Source: Sphingobium sp. WTD-1 (GTDB lineage Bacteria > Pseudomonadota > Alphaproteobacteria > Sphingomonadales > Sphingomonadaceae). From it: 57,709 bases of DNA. The translations under genes were made by a program, and so were the position numbers. The DNA lies in contig NZ_CP119130.1 of the NCBI RefSeq assembly GCF_030128825.1, positions 1 through 57,709 of the forward strand, given 5' to 3'. A model generated the notes under the pieces. The model saw nothing but the letters and a program-made list of their open reading frames with translations, did no database searches and had not been told where the DNA came from. Each line of letters starts with the position of its first letter. Positions within the stretch are counted from its first letter, which is position 1. Positions 18,801-26,264 of the stretch are shown piece by piece.

Positions 18801-18905
18801 AATCCGTCACATTAGGGTGGCTCTTGCAGTGTATCGTCACATTGAGCGCAAACCCACCCTTTTGTGACAGACGAATGGTGTCACTCGGCCCTATCACTCT
18901 GGGGT
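18801..18905. promoter_or_regulatory. Probable res region of the recombinase
   Basis: Directly upstream of the recombinase start. Repeated GTCACATT words (in CCGTCACATTA and TCGTCACATTG), a TTGTGAC and a GTGTCAC form several short inverted pairs over about 90 bp. This is the arrangement expected for resolvase subsites, which also act as the promoter-operator. Confidence 0.45.
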
Positions 18906-19122
18906 GTACCCAAATGTTATAGGCCGATCAGCCGCCTCACGCTGCAAGCCGTCCAAAATCAATCCGGTCGTTCAGGTCGAGGTCGAAGCGGCCATAAAGG
19001 TAGCCGACTGGCTCAAATATATCGAAAATGGCGCGGCAAAATCGGGCACCGCCGATCCGATGGGCACCTATGACTTTACATGGATGTGGGAAGAACTGGG
19101 GCTTAGCGACCTCCGGCGGTAA
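18904..19122 (+). pseudogene. Unrecognised gene fragment
   Basis: An open frame whose second half, VEVEAAIKVADWLKYIENG followed by TYDFTWMWEELGLSDL, looks like real coding sequence, while its first 20 codons do not. It sits between the recombinase and the truncated tnpA, so it is probably the tail of a cargo gene left by a deletion. I cannot name the family. Confidence 0.35.
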
Positions 19123-19184
19123 CGGCCATCATACGGTTCTTGAAATGTTCTCGCTTAGCGTTGTCTGGCGTACCTTCCACGCGA

Positions 19185-19778
19185 TGCCCTCTCCCTCAGA
19201 AAAGACTCTATGCCTTCACGCCCAACGCGACGCCGGCCAATGTGCGAGCGCTGGTCGGAGGTAAGATCAATGAACCGCTCATCGAGCGCAACTGGCCCGA
19301 CATCCTGCGCATCATGGCGACGATCGCAGCGGGGATCGTCGCCCCCAGCCAGATTCTTCGCAAGCTCGCCTCTTACCCGCGCCAGAATGAGCTGGCCCTC
19401 GCATTGCGAGAGGTGGGCCGCATCGAGCGAACCCTGTTCATGATCGACTGGATTCTTGATGCCGGCCTCCAGCGCCAGGCTCAGATCGGCCTCAACAAGG
19501 GTGAGGCCCACCACGCCCTAAAGCGCGCCATCAGCTTCCACCGCCGAGGTGAAATCCGGGATCGATCCGGCGAAGGCCAGCACTATCGCATCGCCGGAAT
19601 GAACCTGCTCGCCGCCATCATCATATTCTGGAACACCATGAAGCTCGGCGAGGTCGTCAATACCCGGGCCGCCAGCGGTACCCATATCGCGCCTGATCTA
19701 CTCGCCCACGTCTCGCCGTTGGGATGGGAACACATCAATCTAACCGGGGAATATCGCTGGCCCAAATCCTTAGCGTAG
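19185..19778 (+). pseudogene. tnpA: Tn3-family transposase, C-terminal remnant
   Basis: About 198 of roughly 1000 residues. KLASYPRQNELALALREVGRIERT-type core, LNKGEAHHALKRAISFHRRGEIRDRS and SPLGWEHINLTGEYRW are the hallmark C-terminal motifs of Tn3 transposases (read in parts). The 5' boundary at about 19185 follows unrelated sequence, so about 80 percent of the gene is deleted. The stop TAG (19776-19778) lies inside the terminal repeat, as is common in this family. Confidence 0.9.
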
Positions 19779-19806
19779 GATTCCGCCCCCTCCCGCAAAC
19801 GCCCCC
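19769..19806. repeat. Tn3-family terminal inverted repeat, tnpA end
   Basis: 38 bp reading outward-in as GGGGGCGTTTGCGGG, then an AGGGGGCGG segment, to ACGCTAAG. It matches 55718-55755 at 37 of 38 positions in inverted orientation. It is followed by ACACT (19807-19811), the same pentamer that precedes the other end. Confidence 0.9.
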
Positions 19807-19851
19807 ACACTGTCCTATTGCCGCCACGATTTTCGGCGAAGCAATCACGCT

Positions 19852-20011
19852 ATGGTAGTTATTAGGCACGCGATCTTTCCTCGTGACACAGCTTCGGTGC
19901 TGGGCATCTGGCGTGAGTTCATCGCTAATTCGCCGGTCAATCTCGACTATCAGAATAATGACGCTGAGTTTGCAAACTTGCCTGGGAAGTATGCGGCGCC
20001 CAAAGGATGCG
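19852..20011 (+). pseudogene. GNAT acetyltransferase, 5' part (split by IS3-family element)
   Basis: MVVIRHAIFPRDTASVLGIW starts a GNAT fold, and the frame continues to PKGC at 20010. The IS3-family element enters after GCG (20009-20011). Joined to 21313 with one GCG copy, the gene encodes 154 residues. It is the first backbone gene after the transposon insertion. Confidence 0.85.
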
Positions 20012-20072
20012 TGAGGTGGTCCCGCCTTCTTGGACAGTTTGGCGGCTGAGTTAAGCTAATCCCGGTTGTCGT

Positions 20073-20963
20073 TCATGCCGCCTGCTTGATCATCAGATCA
20101 TGGGGGGCATGCCCCCCATGATCTGATTGCCCGATCCGCCCATAGGCCTCGAACGGGGTTCGCCCGGCCAGGCCCGAGTGCGGACGCTTGGTGTTGTAAT
20201 AGGTGATCCACCGGCCAAGGCCAGCCTTCAACTCCGATCCGGTCTCGAAGGCATGGAGGTAGACGCACTCGTATTTCAGGGAGCGCCAGAGGCGCTCGAT
20301 GAAGACGTTGTCCATCCAACGCCCCCGACCATCCATGCTGATGCGGACCTCGGCGTCGCGCAGCACGCTGGTGAAGGCGAAGCTGGTGAACTGGCTGCCC
20401 TGGTCAGTGTTGAAGATTTCCGGCTTGCCGAACCGGGTAAGCGCCTCCTCCAGCGCCGCAACACAGAACCCGGCGTCCATGGTGTTCGACAATCGCCAGG
20501 CCAAGACCCTCCGGCTTGCCCAGTCCATGATCGCCACCAGATAGAGGAACCCGCGGCGCATGGGGATATACGTCACGTCGGCGCACCATACATGGTTGGG
20601 TCGCTCGATCGCCAGCTTTCGAAGCAGATAGGGATAGACCCGGTGCTGCGGGTGCGGATCGCTGGTGCGTGGCCGCTGATAGATCGGCGACAGACCCATC
20701 TTCGCCATCAGGCGCCGTACCCGCCGCCGCCCGACCTCATGGCCAGCGCGCCGAAGGTGCCGCGCCATCTGGCGGCTGCCGTACCATGGGCACTCCATGA
20801 AGGTCTCGTCGATCACCGTCATCAGCGCCAGCGTCTCGTCCGTTTCCGGCACCGGGGCGTAGTAATAGGACGAGCGGCTGATCCGCAGCAGGCGGCATTG
20901 CGCCGAGATCGACAGGCGATGGTGAGCAGGTTCGACCATCGCCCGCCTCCGGTCCACGCTCAT
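20073..20963 (-). CDS. IS3-family OrfB (integrase core)
   Basis: 296 residues. An HTH_21-like region (YGSRQMARHLRRAGHEVGRR) precedes the rve integrase core. The DDE triad is visible: VWCADVTYIPM, IFNTDQGSQFTS and DNVFIERLWRSLKYECVYL. The extreme C-terminal codons lie in a perfect 36-bp palindrome. Complete length for the family. Confidence 0.92.
   Translation of the reverse strand: MSVDRRRAMVEPAHHRLSISAQCRLLRISRSSYYYAPVPETDETLALMTVIDETFMECPWYGSRQMARHLRRAGHEVGRRRVRRLMAKMGLSPIYQRPRTSDPHPQHRVYPYLLRKLAIERPNHVWCADVTYIPMRRGFLYLVAIMDWASRRVLAWRLSNTMDAGFCVAALEEALTRFGKPEIFNTDQGSQFTSFAFTSVLRDAEVRISMDGRGRWMDNVFIERLWRSLKYECVYLHAFETGSELKAGLGRWITYYNTKRPHSGLAGRTPFEAYGRIGQSDHGGHAPHDLMIKQAA
20092..20127. repeat. 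Perfect 36-bp palindrome at the 3' end of orfB
   Basis: Positions 20092-20127 are their own reverse complement, centred on GGGGGGCATGCCCCCC. It encodes part of the last residues of OrfB and would form an uninterrupted hairpin or cruciform. It may end IS transcription or protect the element from incoming transcripts. Confidence 0.85.
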
Positions 20964-21244
20964 CGACCGAAGGCTTTCGCTAAAAAATCCCGCTCCACCA
21001 CCAGTTGCCCGATCTTGGCGTGCAGCTTTTCCACCTCGCTCTCGCTGACGGCCTTGGCAGCATCACCAGCCCCCGAGAACGTGCTCGTCATCCCGTCAAT
21101 GGCCTGGCGTTTCCACGATGCGATCATCGTATGGTGCACGCCGTGCTTGGCTGCCAACTCCGCCAGCGTCAGGTCGCCCCGGATCGCCTCTAGCGCTACC
21201 TTCGCCTTAAAATCCGCGCTGTAGCGCTTCCTCGTCGTCTTCAT
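20960..21244 (-). CDS. IS3-family OrfA (DNA-binding)
   Basis: 94 residues: a helix-turn-helix (RYSADFKAKVALEAIRGD, LAELAAKHGVHHTMIASWKR) and a leucine-zipper-like C-terminus (SEVEKLHAKIGQLVVERDFL). It binds the IS ends. It overlaps orfB by 4 bases (ATGA), so a frameshifted OrfAB fusion is expected as the active transposase. Confidence 0.9.
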   Translation of the reverse strand: MKTTRKRYSADFKAKVALEAIRGDLTLAELAAKHGVHHTMIASWKRQAIDGMTSTFSGAGDAAKAVSESEVEKLHAKIGQLVVERDFLAKAFGR

Positions 21245-21312
21245 TCCCGTACCAATCCATCAGGTCGGGATTAGCTTAGCGTCCTGTCCAGAAAACCGGC
21301 ACCACCTCAGCG

Positions 21313-21617
21313 TGCTGCTTGCGGACCGGGAGGGGGAAATCGAAGGCTGCGTAGCGATGCGCCAAGTCACACACGAGATATGCGAGATGAAACGACTATA
21401 TGTTCGTCCCCAGGCTCAGGGACGGCATCTTGGTCGCGCGCTCGCTGAACGTCTGATCGAGGAAGCTCGCACTGTGGGCTACAGCGAAATGAGGCTCGAT
21501 GTGCAAGCGAAGTTCGTCCCCGCGCGCAAGCTGTATGAGACTCTTGGTTTCGTCGCGGCGGAGCCGATTTCCTTCAACCCGGTTCCCGGCGCATCCTTTC
21601 TTGGACTTCACCTGTAG
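21313..21617 (+). pseudogene. GNAT acetyltransferase, 3' part
   Basis: Continues as VLLADREGEIEGCVAMRQV, then the acetyl-CoA binding motif A (MKRLYVRPQAQGRHLGRALAE in parts: RLYVRP, QGRHLGRAL) and ARKLYETLGFVA. This is a standard small N-acetyltransferase whose acceptor is not predictable. It has no start of its own because of the IS insertion. Confidence 0.85.
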
Positions 21618-21666
21618 TCGAGTCCGTAGCTATCGACCAGAAAGTGACAAAGGCGGATCAGTCGAT

Positions 21667-21685
21667 ATGTTTGCATGTGGACATG
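21667..21685 (-). repeat. Copy (a) of the dispersed 19-bp partition-like motif
   Basis: On the minus strand it reads CATGTCCACATGCAAACAT, one base different from the copies at 55111 and 55678. It lies between the GNAT gene and the 3' end of repA, far from the other copies around parA. Confidence 0.7.
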
Positions 21686-21706
21686 AACGCTTGTCCACAT
21701 AAGGGA

Positions 21707-22819
21707 TCAGCGCAGTGGCTTGCGTTCGTGCCGTTTCTTGCAGAAGCCTAGGAAAGCGGCGCGGGGGCTTTTCAGCTCGGGCTTGCCCATGTCGTGCCAC
21801 CACGACACCCATTCGTCATAAAGCGCATACACGTCATAGCCTGGCGCGGCCGTCTTGGCGTCGTGCATGGTTTCCGGGTCGATATAGGGCGCATCGTCGC
21901 CGGCGTTGGCGAGCGGATCGGGCTTGGACTTGAGGCCCGAGCGGTTGCGGAACAGGATCACGTCATCATTCATCGTCACCGCATAGTCGGGGAAATGGCC
22001 GTGGTCCGCGTCATGCTCGCAGACCTTCTTGACCAAGGCCCGGAACACCCGGAGCGGGCTGTTCGAGCCGCATTTCTTTTGCAGCAGCTCCAGGCCGATC
22101 TTCCATTCGTCCTTCACGCCGCAATGCTTGCGGGCCAGCTCATACATGCGCCGCTCGAACGGCTTGCGGAGCCGGAAATAGTCGCGGTGAAGCGTCAGAA
22201 CATTCTTGCTGATGACCGAGCGATAAACCCAATCCGACAGGGTGATTTCCAGATCGAGCATACGGCCGTCGAACGTCTTGCGTGTGATTCTGGCTTCTTC
22301 GATCAGCCCGAAAATCCGCGTTTCCTCGACACCGCCCGTCTGGATATTGGTCCGCACCGTGGTCCCGCGCAGGCGGGTGAGGGCGTCGGCCATCAGCCGA
22401 TAGCCTTCGCCGCTGGTTTGCCGGTTGGTGGCGACGAGCATGTCATAGGCTTGCAGGCGCACCGTGCGGCTAGGTTGCTGGCCCTGATTCATCTTCGCGA
22501 CGAGCTGCGAAATACAGTAGATCAATATGTCCTTGTCGTGGATCGTCGCCAGCCCCTTGCCCGAGGGGATAATCTCGATAACGTTGCCGTTATGCTCATA
22601 GCGCCGCATCCGGTTGTCGGGCTTGGTCGAGAGCGAGAAAACCGGATGCTCCATCGAGGCCATGTCGTCCTTGGGGATGGCGTCGAGAACATCGCAGATG
22701 AACAGGTCTTGGTTAGGGTGCCGCACCGGCAGCAGCGGCGTGCGATCGTCGCCGTCCACGGCCATGGACGGCGCGGCGATCGGCGCGTCAAACAGGGAAG
22801 GGGCGGAGTCTATCGTCAT
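21707..22819 (-). CDS. repA: Replication initiator RepA (RPA family)
   Basis: 370 residues. It matches the replication initiator protein A family of alphaproteobacterial plasmids: NQDLFICDVLDAIPKDDMAS, LIYCISQLVAKMNQGQQPSR and RTVRLQAYDMLVATNR, followed by winged-helix regions (RLRGTTVRTNIQTGG, FRLRKPFERRMYELARKHCG) and a C-terminal tail with WWHDMGKPELKSPR. It binds the iterons just upstream to start replication. The first iteron (22810-22830) overlaps its start codon, so RepA should repress its own translation or transcription. No strong ribosome-binding site is visible, which fits low expression. Confidence 0.9.
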   Translation of the reverse strand: MTIDSAPSLFDAPIAAPSMAVDGDDRTPLLPVRHPNQDLFICDVLDAIPKDDMASMEHPVFSLSTKPDNRMRRYEHNGNVIEIIPSGKGLATIHDKDILIYCISQLVAKMNQGQQPSRTVRLQAYDMLVATNRQTSGEGYRLMADALTRLRGTTVRTNIQTGGVEETRIFGLIEEARITRKTFDGRMLDLEITLSDWVYRSVISKNVLTLHRDYFRLRKPFERRMYELARKHCGVKDEWKIGLELLQKKCGSNSPLRVFRALVKKVCEHDADHGHFPDYAVTMNDDVILFRNRSGLKSKPDPLANAGDDAPYIDPETMHDAKTAAPGYDVYALYDEWVSWWHDMGKPELKSPRAAFLGFCKKRHERKPLR

Positions 22820-22995
22820 TTCACTAACGCCACAGCTACTATCGTCATTTCACATACGCAAGCGGATTATCGTCATTTCAGATTCACCCCCGCGCTATCG
22901 TCATTCCGATTACGCTTGGAGGGGGCGGGCCTATCGTCAGAGTGGATTCACCCTATCGTCACTCTGGATTCGCTTTTTCGTCAGAGCGGATTCAC
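22810..22995. repeat. oriV: Origin iterons, seven copies of about 21 bp
   Basis: Seven same-direction repeats with a TATCGTCA-type core start at 22810, 22839, 22867, 22895, 22931, 22953 and 22975. The first four share CTATCGTCATTTCA or close variants and are spaced 28-29 bp. The last three read CGTCAGAG or CGTCACTC followed by GGATTC and are spaced 22 bp. They are RepA binding sites and define the origin of replication with the DnaA box at 23102. Confidence 0.9.
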
Positions 22996-23101
22996 CGCGC
23001 GTCACAAAAACGCCAATTAATACATTATTTTCAACGCACTATAAAACCGCCCAAATCCCGTAACACGACTCTAAACCCATATATTAACACTAGGGCGAGG
23101 C

Positions 23102-23110
23102 TGTGGATAA
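23102..23110 (-). promoter_or_regulatory. DnaA box
   Basis: TGTGGATAA is the exact complement of the consensus TTATCCACA. It lies beside the AT-rich segment and within 110 bp of the last iteron, the usual plasmid-origin arrangement. Confidence 0.8.
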
Positions 23111-23539
23111 CTTTAGGCTGCCCCGCTTGATGCGACGTTGAAAGGAAGAAAAGCACCGCCTCTTGGGGCTCCGCCCCGCCGGCTCGCGGCCTTCGGCCGC
23201 CCCGGATCGCTATGCGATCCTCCCACCCGGCATCCCCAAAATGAGCCGGCTTCGCCGGCACGCTTTTGTTAATTTGGGGTGTGGTGTAACCGTCACACCC
23301 CTATCGCCAGCGCATCATTGAACCCAGCCGCCGAAAATGGCTTTCCAGAAAAGCCAAGCGGATATGTGGGCGTTCTGATCGAGAGGGTAGAGGAGGCGGA
23401 AACGTCCCCACAGGGGGCGATTTCCGGCCCGCCCGGCCTCATTCCGGGCGTAGGTCAGGGTTTTCGGCGTCGGAACCGCCTATGGCGCTCTACGGGCTTC
23501 CCAGGGCCGCCCGATTTTTCCGGCGCGAGATCCACGCAC

Positions 23540-23549
23540 CGTTTAAACG
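23540..23549. repeat. CGTTTAAACG palindrome, copy 1
   Basis: Ten-base palindrome just after the stop of the coupling-protein gene. It is one of four identical copies noticed in the backbone (others at 26448, 50466 and 53735). Confidence 0.6.
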
Positions 23550-23552
23550 GCC

Positions 23553-25229
23553 TCACGCCTTGTCGAAGCGGCCCGCGAACTCGCGATCGGCATAGTATTT
23601 GAGCTTGGCGGCGACGATCGGCCGTTGCCCCGCGAGGAACAGGAGCTGGTAATCCTCGCGCAGCGTGCGGACTTCATCGGGGGTGAGCAGCGGGCGAGCG
23701 ACATGCTGCGCGCCGAACGATATGCCGGTTTCGTCGCTGTCGATCGCGCGGCTCATGGTCTCGAACACGACCGTCTCCTGGCCGAGCAGATCGGAGACGA
23801 GCTTGGCACTGTCGTGATCGTTGACCCCGAATATCTGCAAGACGCCAGCGTTGGACAAGAAGGTGCCGGCACGGCGCTCGTAGAGCGCGCGGAGCTGGTG
23901 AACGTCTTGCAGGATCGGCCAGAGCTGGATGCCGTAGCCGGCCATGAGGCCCATAGCGCGCTCGACGGGTTCGAGGCGGCCGAGGGCGGCGAACTCATCG
24001 AGCAGGAACAGGACGGGGCGGGCGGGGGAGGCCGGCGCGCGCGCCAGATCGGTCAACCCTTGCGCCAGCATCAGGCGCAGCCACCGGGCATAGGTGGCGA
24101 GCCGATCGGGCGGCAGCACCAGATAGACGGTTGTGGGCTGCGTCTTCACATCGGCGAAGGTGAAATCCGAGCGGCCCAGCACGGCCGACATGCGCGGGGA
24201 ATCGAGAAAATGGGTATGGCGCTGCGCGGCCGACAGCACGCCGGCCGCTTCGCGGTCGGACTTGCCCAGGTGGCGGTTGGCGGCACGCGCGATCAGGCCC
24301 CGCGCCTGCGTGCTGCGCGACATTTCCCGCAGCATCCTTTGGGAATTATCAGGCGCGAAGGTGAGGCAGTCGCGCAGGGCTTCCAGCGTGTAGTCCTGGC
24401 CTTGCGCTTGCGGGTCACAGGCCACCCACAAGAGGATACCGGCGATCAGCGCCTTGGCTTCCTCGTTCCAATGCGCCTCGCCAGCTTCGCCGGGAGCGTC
24501 ATAGACCAGCGCGTCGGCCAGCGTCATGGCGTCGTCGGCGAGATCGAGGCCGGCAGGGTCGAGGCGATCGAGCGGGTTGAACGCGGCTGAGGGGATGCCC
24601 GTCACCCCGAAGGGATCGAGGACATGGACCGGGCCGAACTTCGCGCGATAGCGGGCGGTGATGCGGGCATTCTCGCCCTTGGGGTCGATGCAGATGACCG
24701 AACCGGGATAGTCGAGCAGATTGGGAATGATGGTCCCCACGCCCTTGCCGGTGCGCGTCGGCGCGATCGTCAGCAGATGGGCGGGACCGGCGTAGCGCAG
24801 CAGCTTGCCCGATTTGCGATCACGGCCGATCAGCAGGTCTTCGCCATTTTGGGCGAGCGGGCGCGTCTCGCGATCGGTGGCGAAGCGGGCCGAACCGTGG
24901 GTGTCATCGCCGGCAGGACCGCCATAGCGCAGGATCAGCGGTTGGAAGAGGGCGCGCAGCGTGACGAGGATGATGACCAGGCTCGTCAGCATCATTACGA
25001 TTTGGTAGATGTTGGAATCGCGGGGCAGGCCGAGCAGCTTGCCGAGGATCAGCGGCACGCCGAGGCCCAGCACCAGGCCGGTGATGAGGAACAGGACCAC
25101 CACGCCGAACAGGTGGCGGATCAGCGCGACCGGACTGGTGACGAGGGCCGTGATCGCCCATATCGGCTGTTCGCGCGCGATACGGGCGAGGTTGCGAAGC
25201 GCACGGCCGAGCTGGCGGAACCATTCCAT
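23553..25229 (-). CDS. traG: Type IV coupling protein (TraG/VirD4 family)
   Basis: 558 residues. The N-terminus has two or three membrane helices (FGVVVLFLITGLVLGLGVPL, IVMMLTSLVIILVTL). The Walker A APTRTGKGVGTIIPNLL lies near 155, with VICIDPKGENA after it, and the Walker B LFLLDEFAALG lies near 410. These are typical of VirD4-type ATPases that bring the relaxase-DNA complex to a secretion channel. It is the last gene of the leftward transfer cluster and lies 6 bp after the preceding gene. No channel genes are on this plasmid, so it must use a helper's channel. Confidence 0.92.
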   Translation of the reverse strand: MEWFRQLGRALRNLARIAREQPIWAITALVTSPVALIRHLFGVVVLFLITGLVLGLGVPLILGKLLGLPRDSNIYQIVMMLTSLVIILVTLRALFQPLILRYGGPAGDDTHGSARFATDRETRPLAQNGEDLLIGRDRKSGKLLRYAGPAHLLTIAPTRTGKGVGTIIPNLLDYPGSVICIDPKGENARITARYRAKFGPVHVLDPFGVTGIPSAAFNPLDRLDPAGLDLADDAMTLADALVYDAPGEAGEAHWNEEAKALIAGILLWVACDPQAQGQDYTLEALRDCLTFAPDNSQRMLREMSRSTQARGLIARAANRHLGKSDREAAGVLSAAQRHTHFLDSPRMSAVLGRSDFTFADVKTQPTTVYLVLPPDRLATYARWLRLMLAQGLTDLARAPASPARPVLFLLDEFAALGRLEPVERAMGLMAGYGIQLWPILQDVHQLRALYERRAGTFLSNAGVLQIFGVNDHDSAKLVSDLLGQETVVFETMSRAIDSDETGISFGAQHVARPLLTPDEVRTLREDYQLLFLAGQRPIVAAKLKYYADREFAGRFDKA

Positions 25230-25235
25230 CGCCGC

Positions 25236-25526
25236 TTACCCGTCCGCCCGGATCGTCGCCGGCGAGATCGCTAGCGCCGGGTCGGCGTCGGGATGATCGA
25301 GCAGCTTGAGAACGATCGCGGTGGCTAGGGGAGGGGGGACAGCTTCTGCGCGCAGCATGTCGAACAGGGCGTGTTCGTCGGCGTCGAGGTCCATGCCTTC
25401 GATCGCGAGATTGGCGCGGGCTTCGGCATCGCCTTCGCGCCACAGAGCGATTTCGGCGGGGGTGCCGCGGACATAATCGAGCGCGCGGACCTCTGCCCGG
25501 ATCGCTTCGACATCGAGCCTGGTCAT
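25236..25526 (-). CDS. Small protein of the transfer operon, VbhA-antitoxin-like (tentative)
   Basis: 96 residues, acidic and mostly helical. A central ARANLAIEGMDLDADEHAL resembles the helix of VbhA-type Fic antitoxins, but the conserved Ser/Thr of the inhibitory motif is Asn here. No Fic toxin lies nearby. It starts by ATGA overlap with traD and is followed closely by the coupling-protein gene, so it is part of the transfer operon. It could equally be an accessory transfer factor, and the antitoxin idea is only a resemblance. Confidence 0.55.
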   Translation of the reverse strand: MTRLDVEAIRAEVRALDYVRGTPAEIALWREGDAEARANLAIEGMDLDADEHALFDMLRAEAVPPPLATAIVLKLLDHPDADPALAISPATIRADG

Positions 25527-25747
25527 GGTGCGTCACTCCCTTCCGCTTCCGCGTCGAACGCGCGTTTGCCGCGCCGCTTCCACAGCGTCAGCATGTTGTC
25601 GGCATCCTCGCCCTGGGCGCGCGCGGCGAGATCGAGCATCGCGCCGTAGAGGGTCGCGCGATCATCGTCGGTCAGATCGACGAGGCCGGCTTTGTGGACG
25701 AGGCCGCCCAGCTCGATCAGGTGGCGGGTGCGTTCCCTGCGTTGCAC
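25523..25747 (-). CDS. traD: Conjugal transfer protein TraD (short type)
   Basis: 74 residues if GTG 25747 is used. That start has GAGG seven bases upstream and gives the usual family length of about 70. The core RTRHLIELGGLVHKAGLVDL and DRATLYGAMLDLA match the TraD family found beside TraC and TraA in Ti-type DNA-processing regions. The frame is open further upstream, inside traC, so an earlier start cannot be excluded. Likely an accessory relaxosome protein. Confidence 0.75.
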   Translation of the reverse strand: MQRRERTRHLIELGGLVHKAGLVDLTDDDRATLYGAMLDLAARAQGEDADNMLTLWKRRGKRAFDAEAEGSDAP

Positions 25748-25784
25748 AACCCATCCTCTCGTATCGGCGCGGCGCGCGGCGGCT

Positions 25785-26093
25785 TCAACCCTGCGCCTCG
25801 CCTGTGCCAGTTTCGTTTCCGCTTTCCGCGTTGCCAGCAGCGCGTCGCGAACCCTTGCGCCCGCGTCCTTGAAAGAAGGCCGCGCCTTTCGAGCGCCACG
25901 CCTCCTTTTCTTCCGTGCTGGCGGATGCGACGGCAGCGAGCAGCGCGCCCGCCAGCACATCGAGATCGAGCGCATCGGCCCCGGTGGTGGTGACGAGTTC
26001 GCCGAGCTGCTGGACCTTCCTGGCCTTCAATGTCCTGGCCTTGTCGCCGAGCGCTTTCAGCTCCGCGTCATAGTCCCGCACCTTGCGCATCAT
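25785..26093 (-). CDS. traC: Conjugal transfer protein TraC
   Basis: 102 residues from ATG 26093. The start MMRKVRDYDAELKALGDKA matches the family start, and AGGGAG precedes it. The product is a helical, charged protein (KARTLKARKVQQLGELVTTT) like TraC of Ti-type relaxosomes, thought to help the relaxase at oriT. The frame is also open back to TTG 26183. It is divergent from traA across the candidate oriT and heads the operon traC-traD-small gene-traG. Confidence 0.75.
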   Translation of the reverse strand: MMRKVRDYDAELKALGDKARTLKARKVQQLGELVTTTGADALDLDVLAGALLAAVASASTEEKEAWRSKGAAFFQGRGRKGSRRAAGNAESGNETGTGEAQG

Positions 26094-26211
26094 CCTCTCC
26101 CTCGCGCCCATCAACAGGAACCGCAGCGTAGCATGATCGGCGTGATAGGGTAGCGCGTCCGGCAGAAAATACGGCGAAGTCAATCATGCGAACGGCAGAG
26201 AGTGTGAGTCC

Positions 26212-26239
26212 GCGCTTATACGTCGTTGCCGACGTGCGC
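26212..26239. other. oriT: Candidate origin of transfer (oriT)
   Basis: GCGCTTATACGTCG (26212-26225), TTGC, then CGACGTGCGC (26230-26239): an inverted repeat whose arms share ACGTCG and GCGC. The word TTATACGTCG resembles the nick region of Ti-type oriT sites. It sits between the divergent traC and traA genes, the usual place for oriT in this system. Confidence 0.65.
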
Positions 26240-26264
26240 TCAGAAGTGCAATAAGCAGGGTGTC

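Larger units (their letters stand above)
1..19806. mobile_element. Tn3-family transposon, second part (continues from base 57709)
   Basis: Carries the phosphatase and receptor cargo, a serine recombinase and a 3' transposase remnant, and ends in the terminal repeat 19769-19806. The inner end of the repeat (ACGCTAAG) matches the conserved inner end of Tn3-family repeats. The element is defective because tnpA has lost most of its 5' part, but both ends are intact and could be acted on by a transposase in trans. It has itself been hit by IS21 and IS5 elements. Confidence 0.85.
20012..21309 (-). mobile_element. IS3-family insertion sequence, 1298 bp
   Basis: Ends TGAGGTGGTCCCG (20012) and its imperfect inverse CGGCACCACCTCA (ending 21309), flanked by the 3-bp duplication GCG (20009-20011 and 21310-21312). 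It carries orfA and orfB in the minus direction. Removing it with one GCG restores the host GNAT gene exactly. It appears intact. Confidence 0.92.
22996..23552. other. oriV: Origin spacer: AT-rich segment, DnaA box and hairpins
   Basis: 22998-23115 is AT-rich (AATTAATACATTATTTT), suited to strand opening, and ends with TGTGGATAA at 23102-23110, a perfect DnaA box. 23155-23260 holds several GC-rich hairpins. An inverted repeat GGGGTGT...ACACCCC spans about 23275-23301. No gene is supported in this 557-bp stretch. Confidence 0.7.

Noticed and set aside
22810..22995. Iterons considered as a CRISPR array
   Set aside because: Repeats are about 21 bp with 1-15 bp between them, degenerate, and next to repA. 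There are no spacers of constant length and no cas genes.
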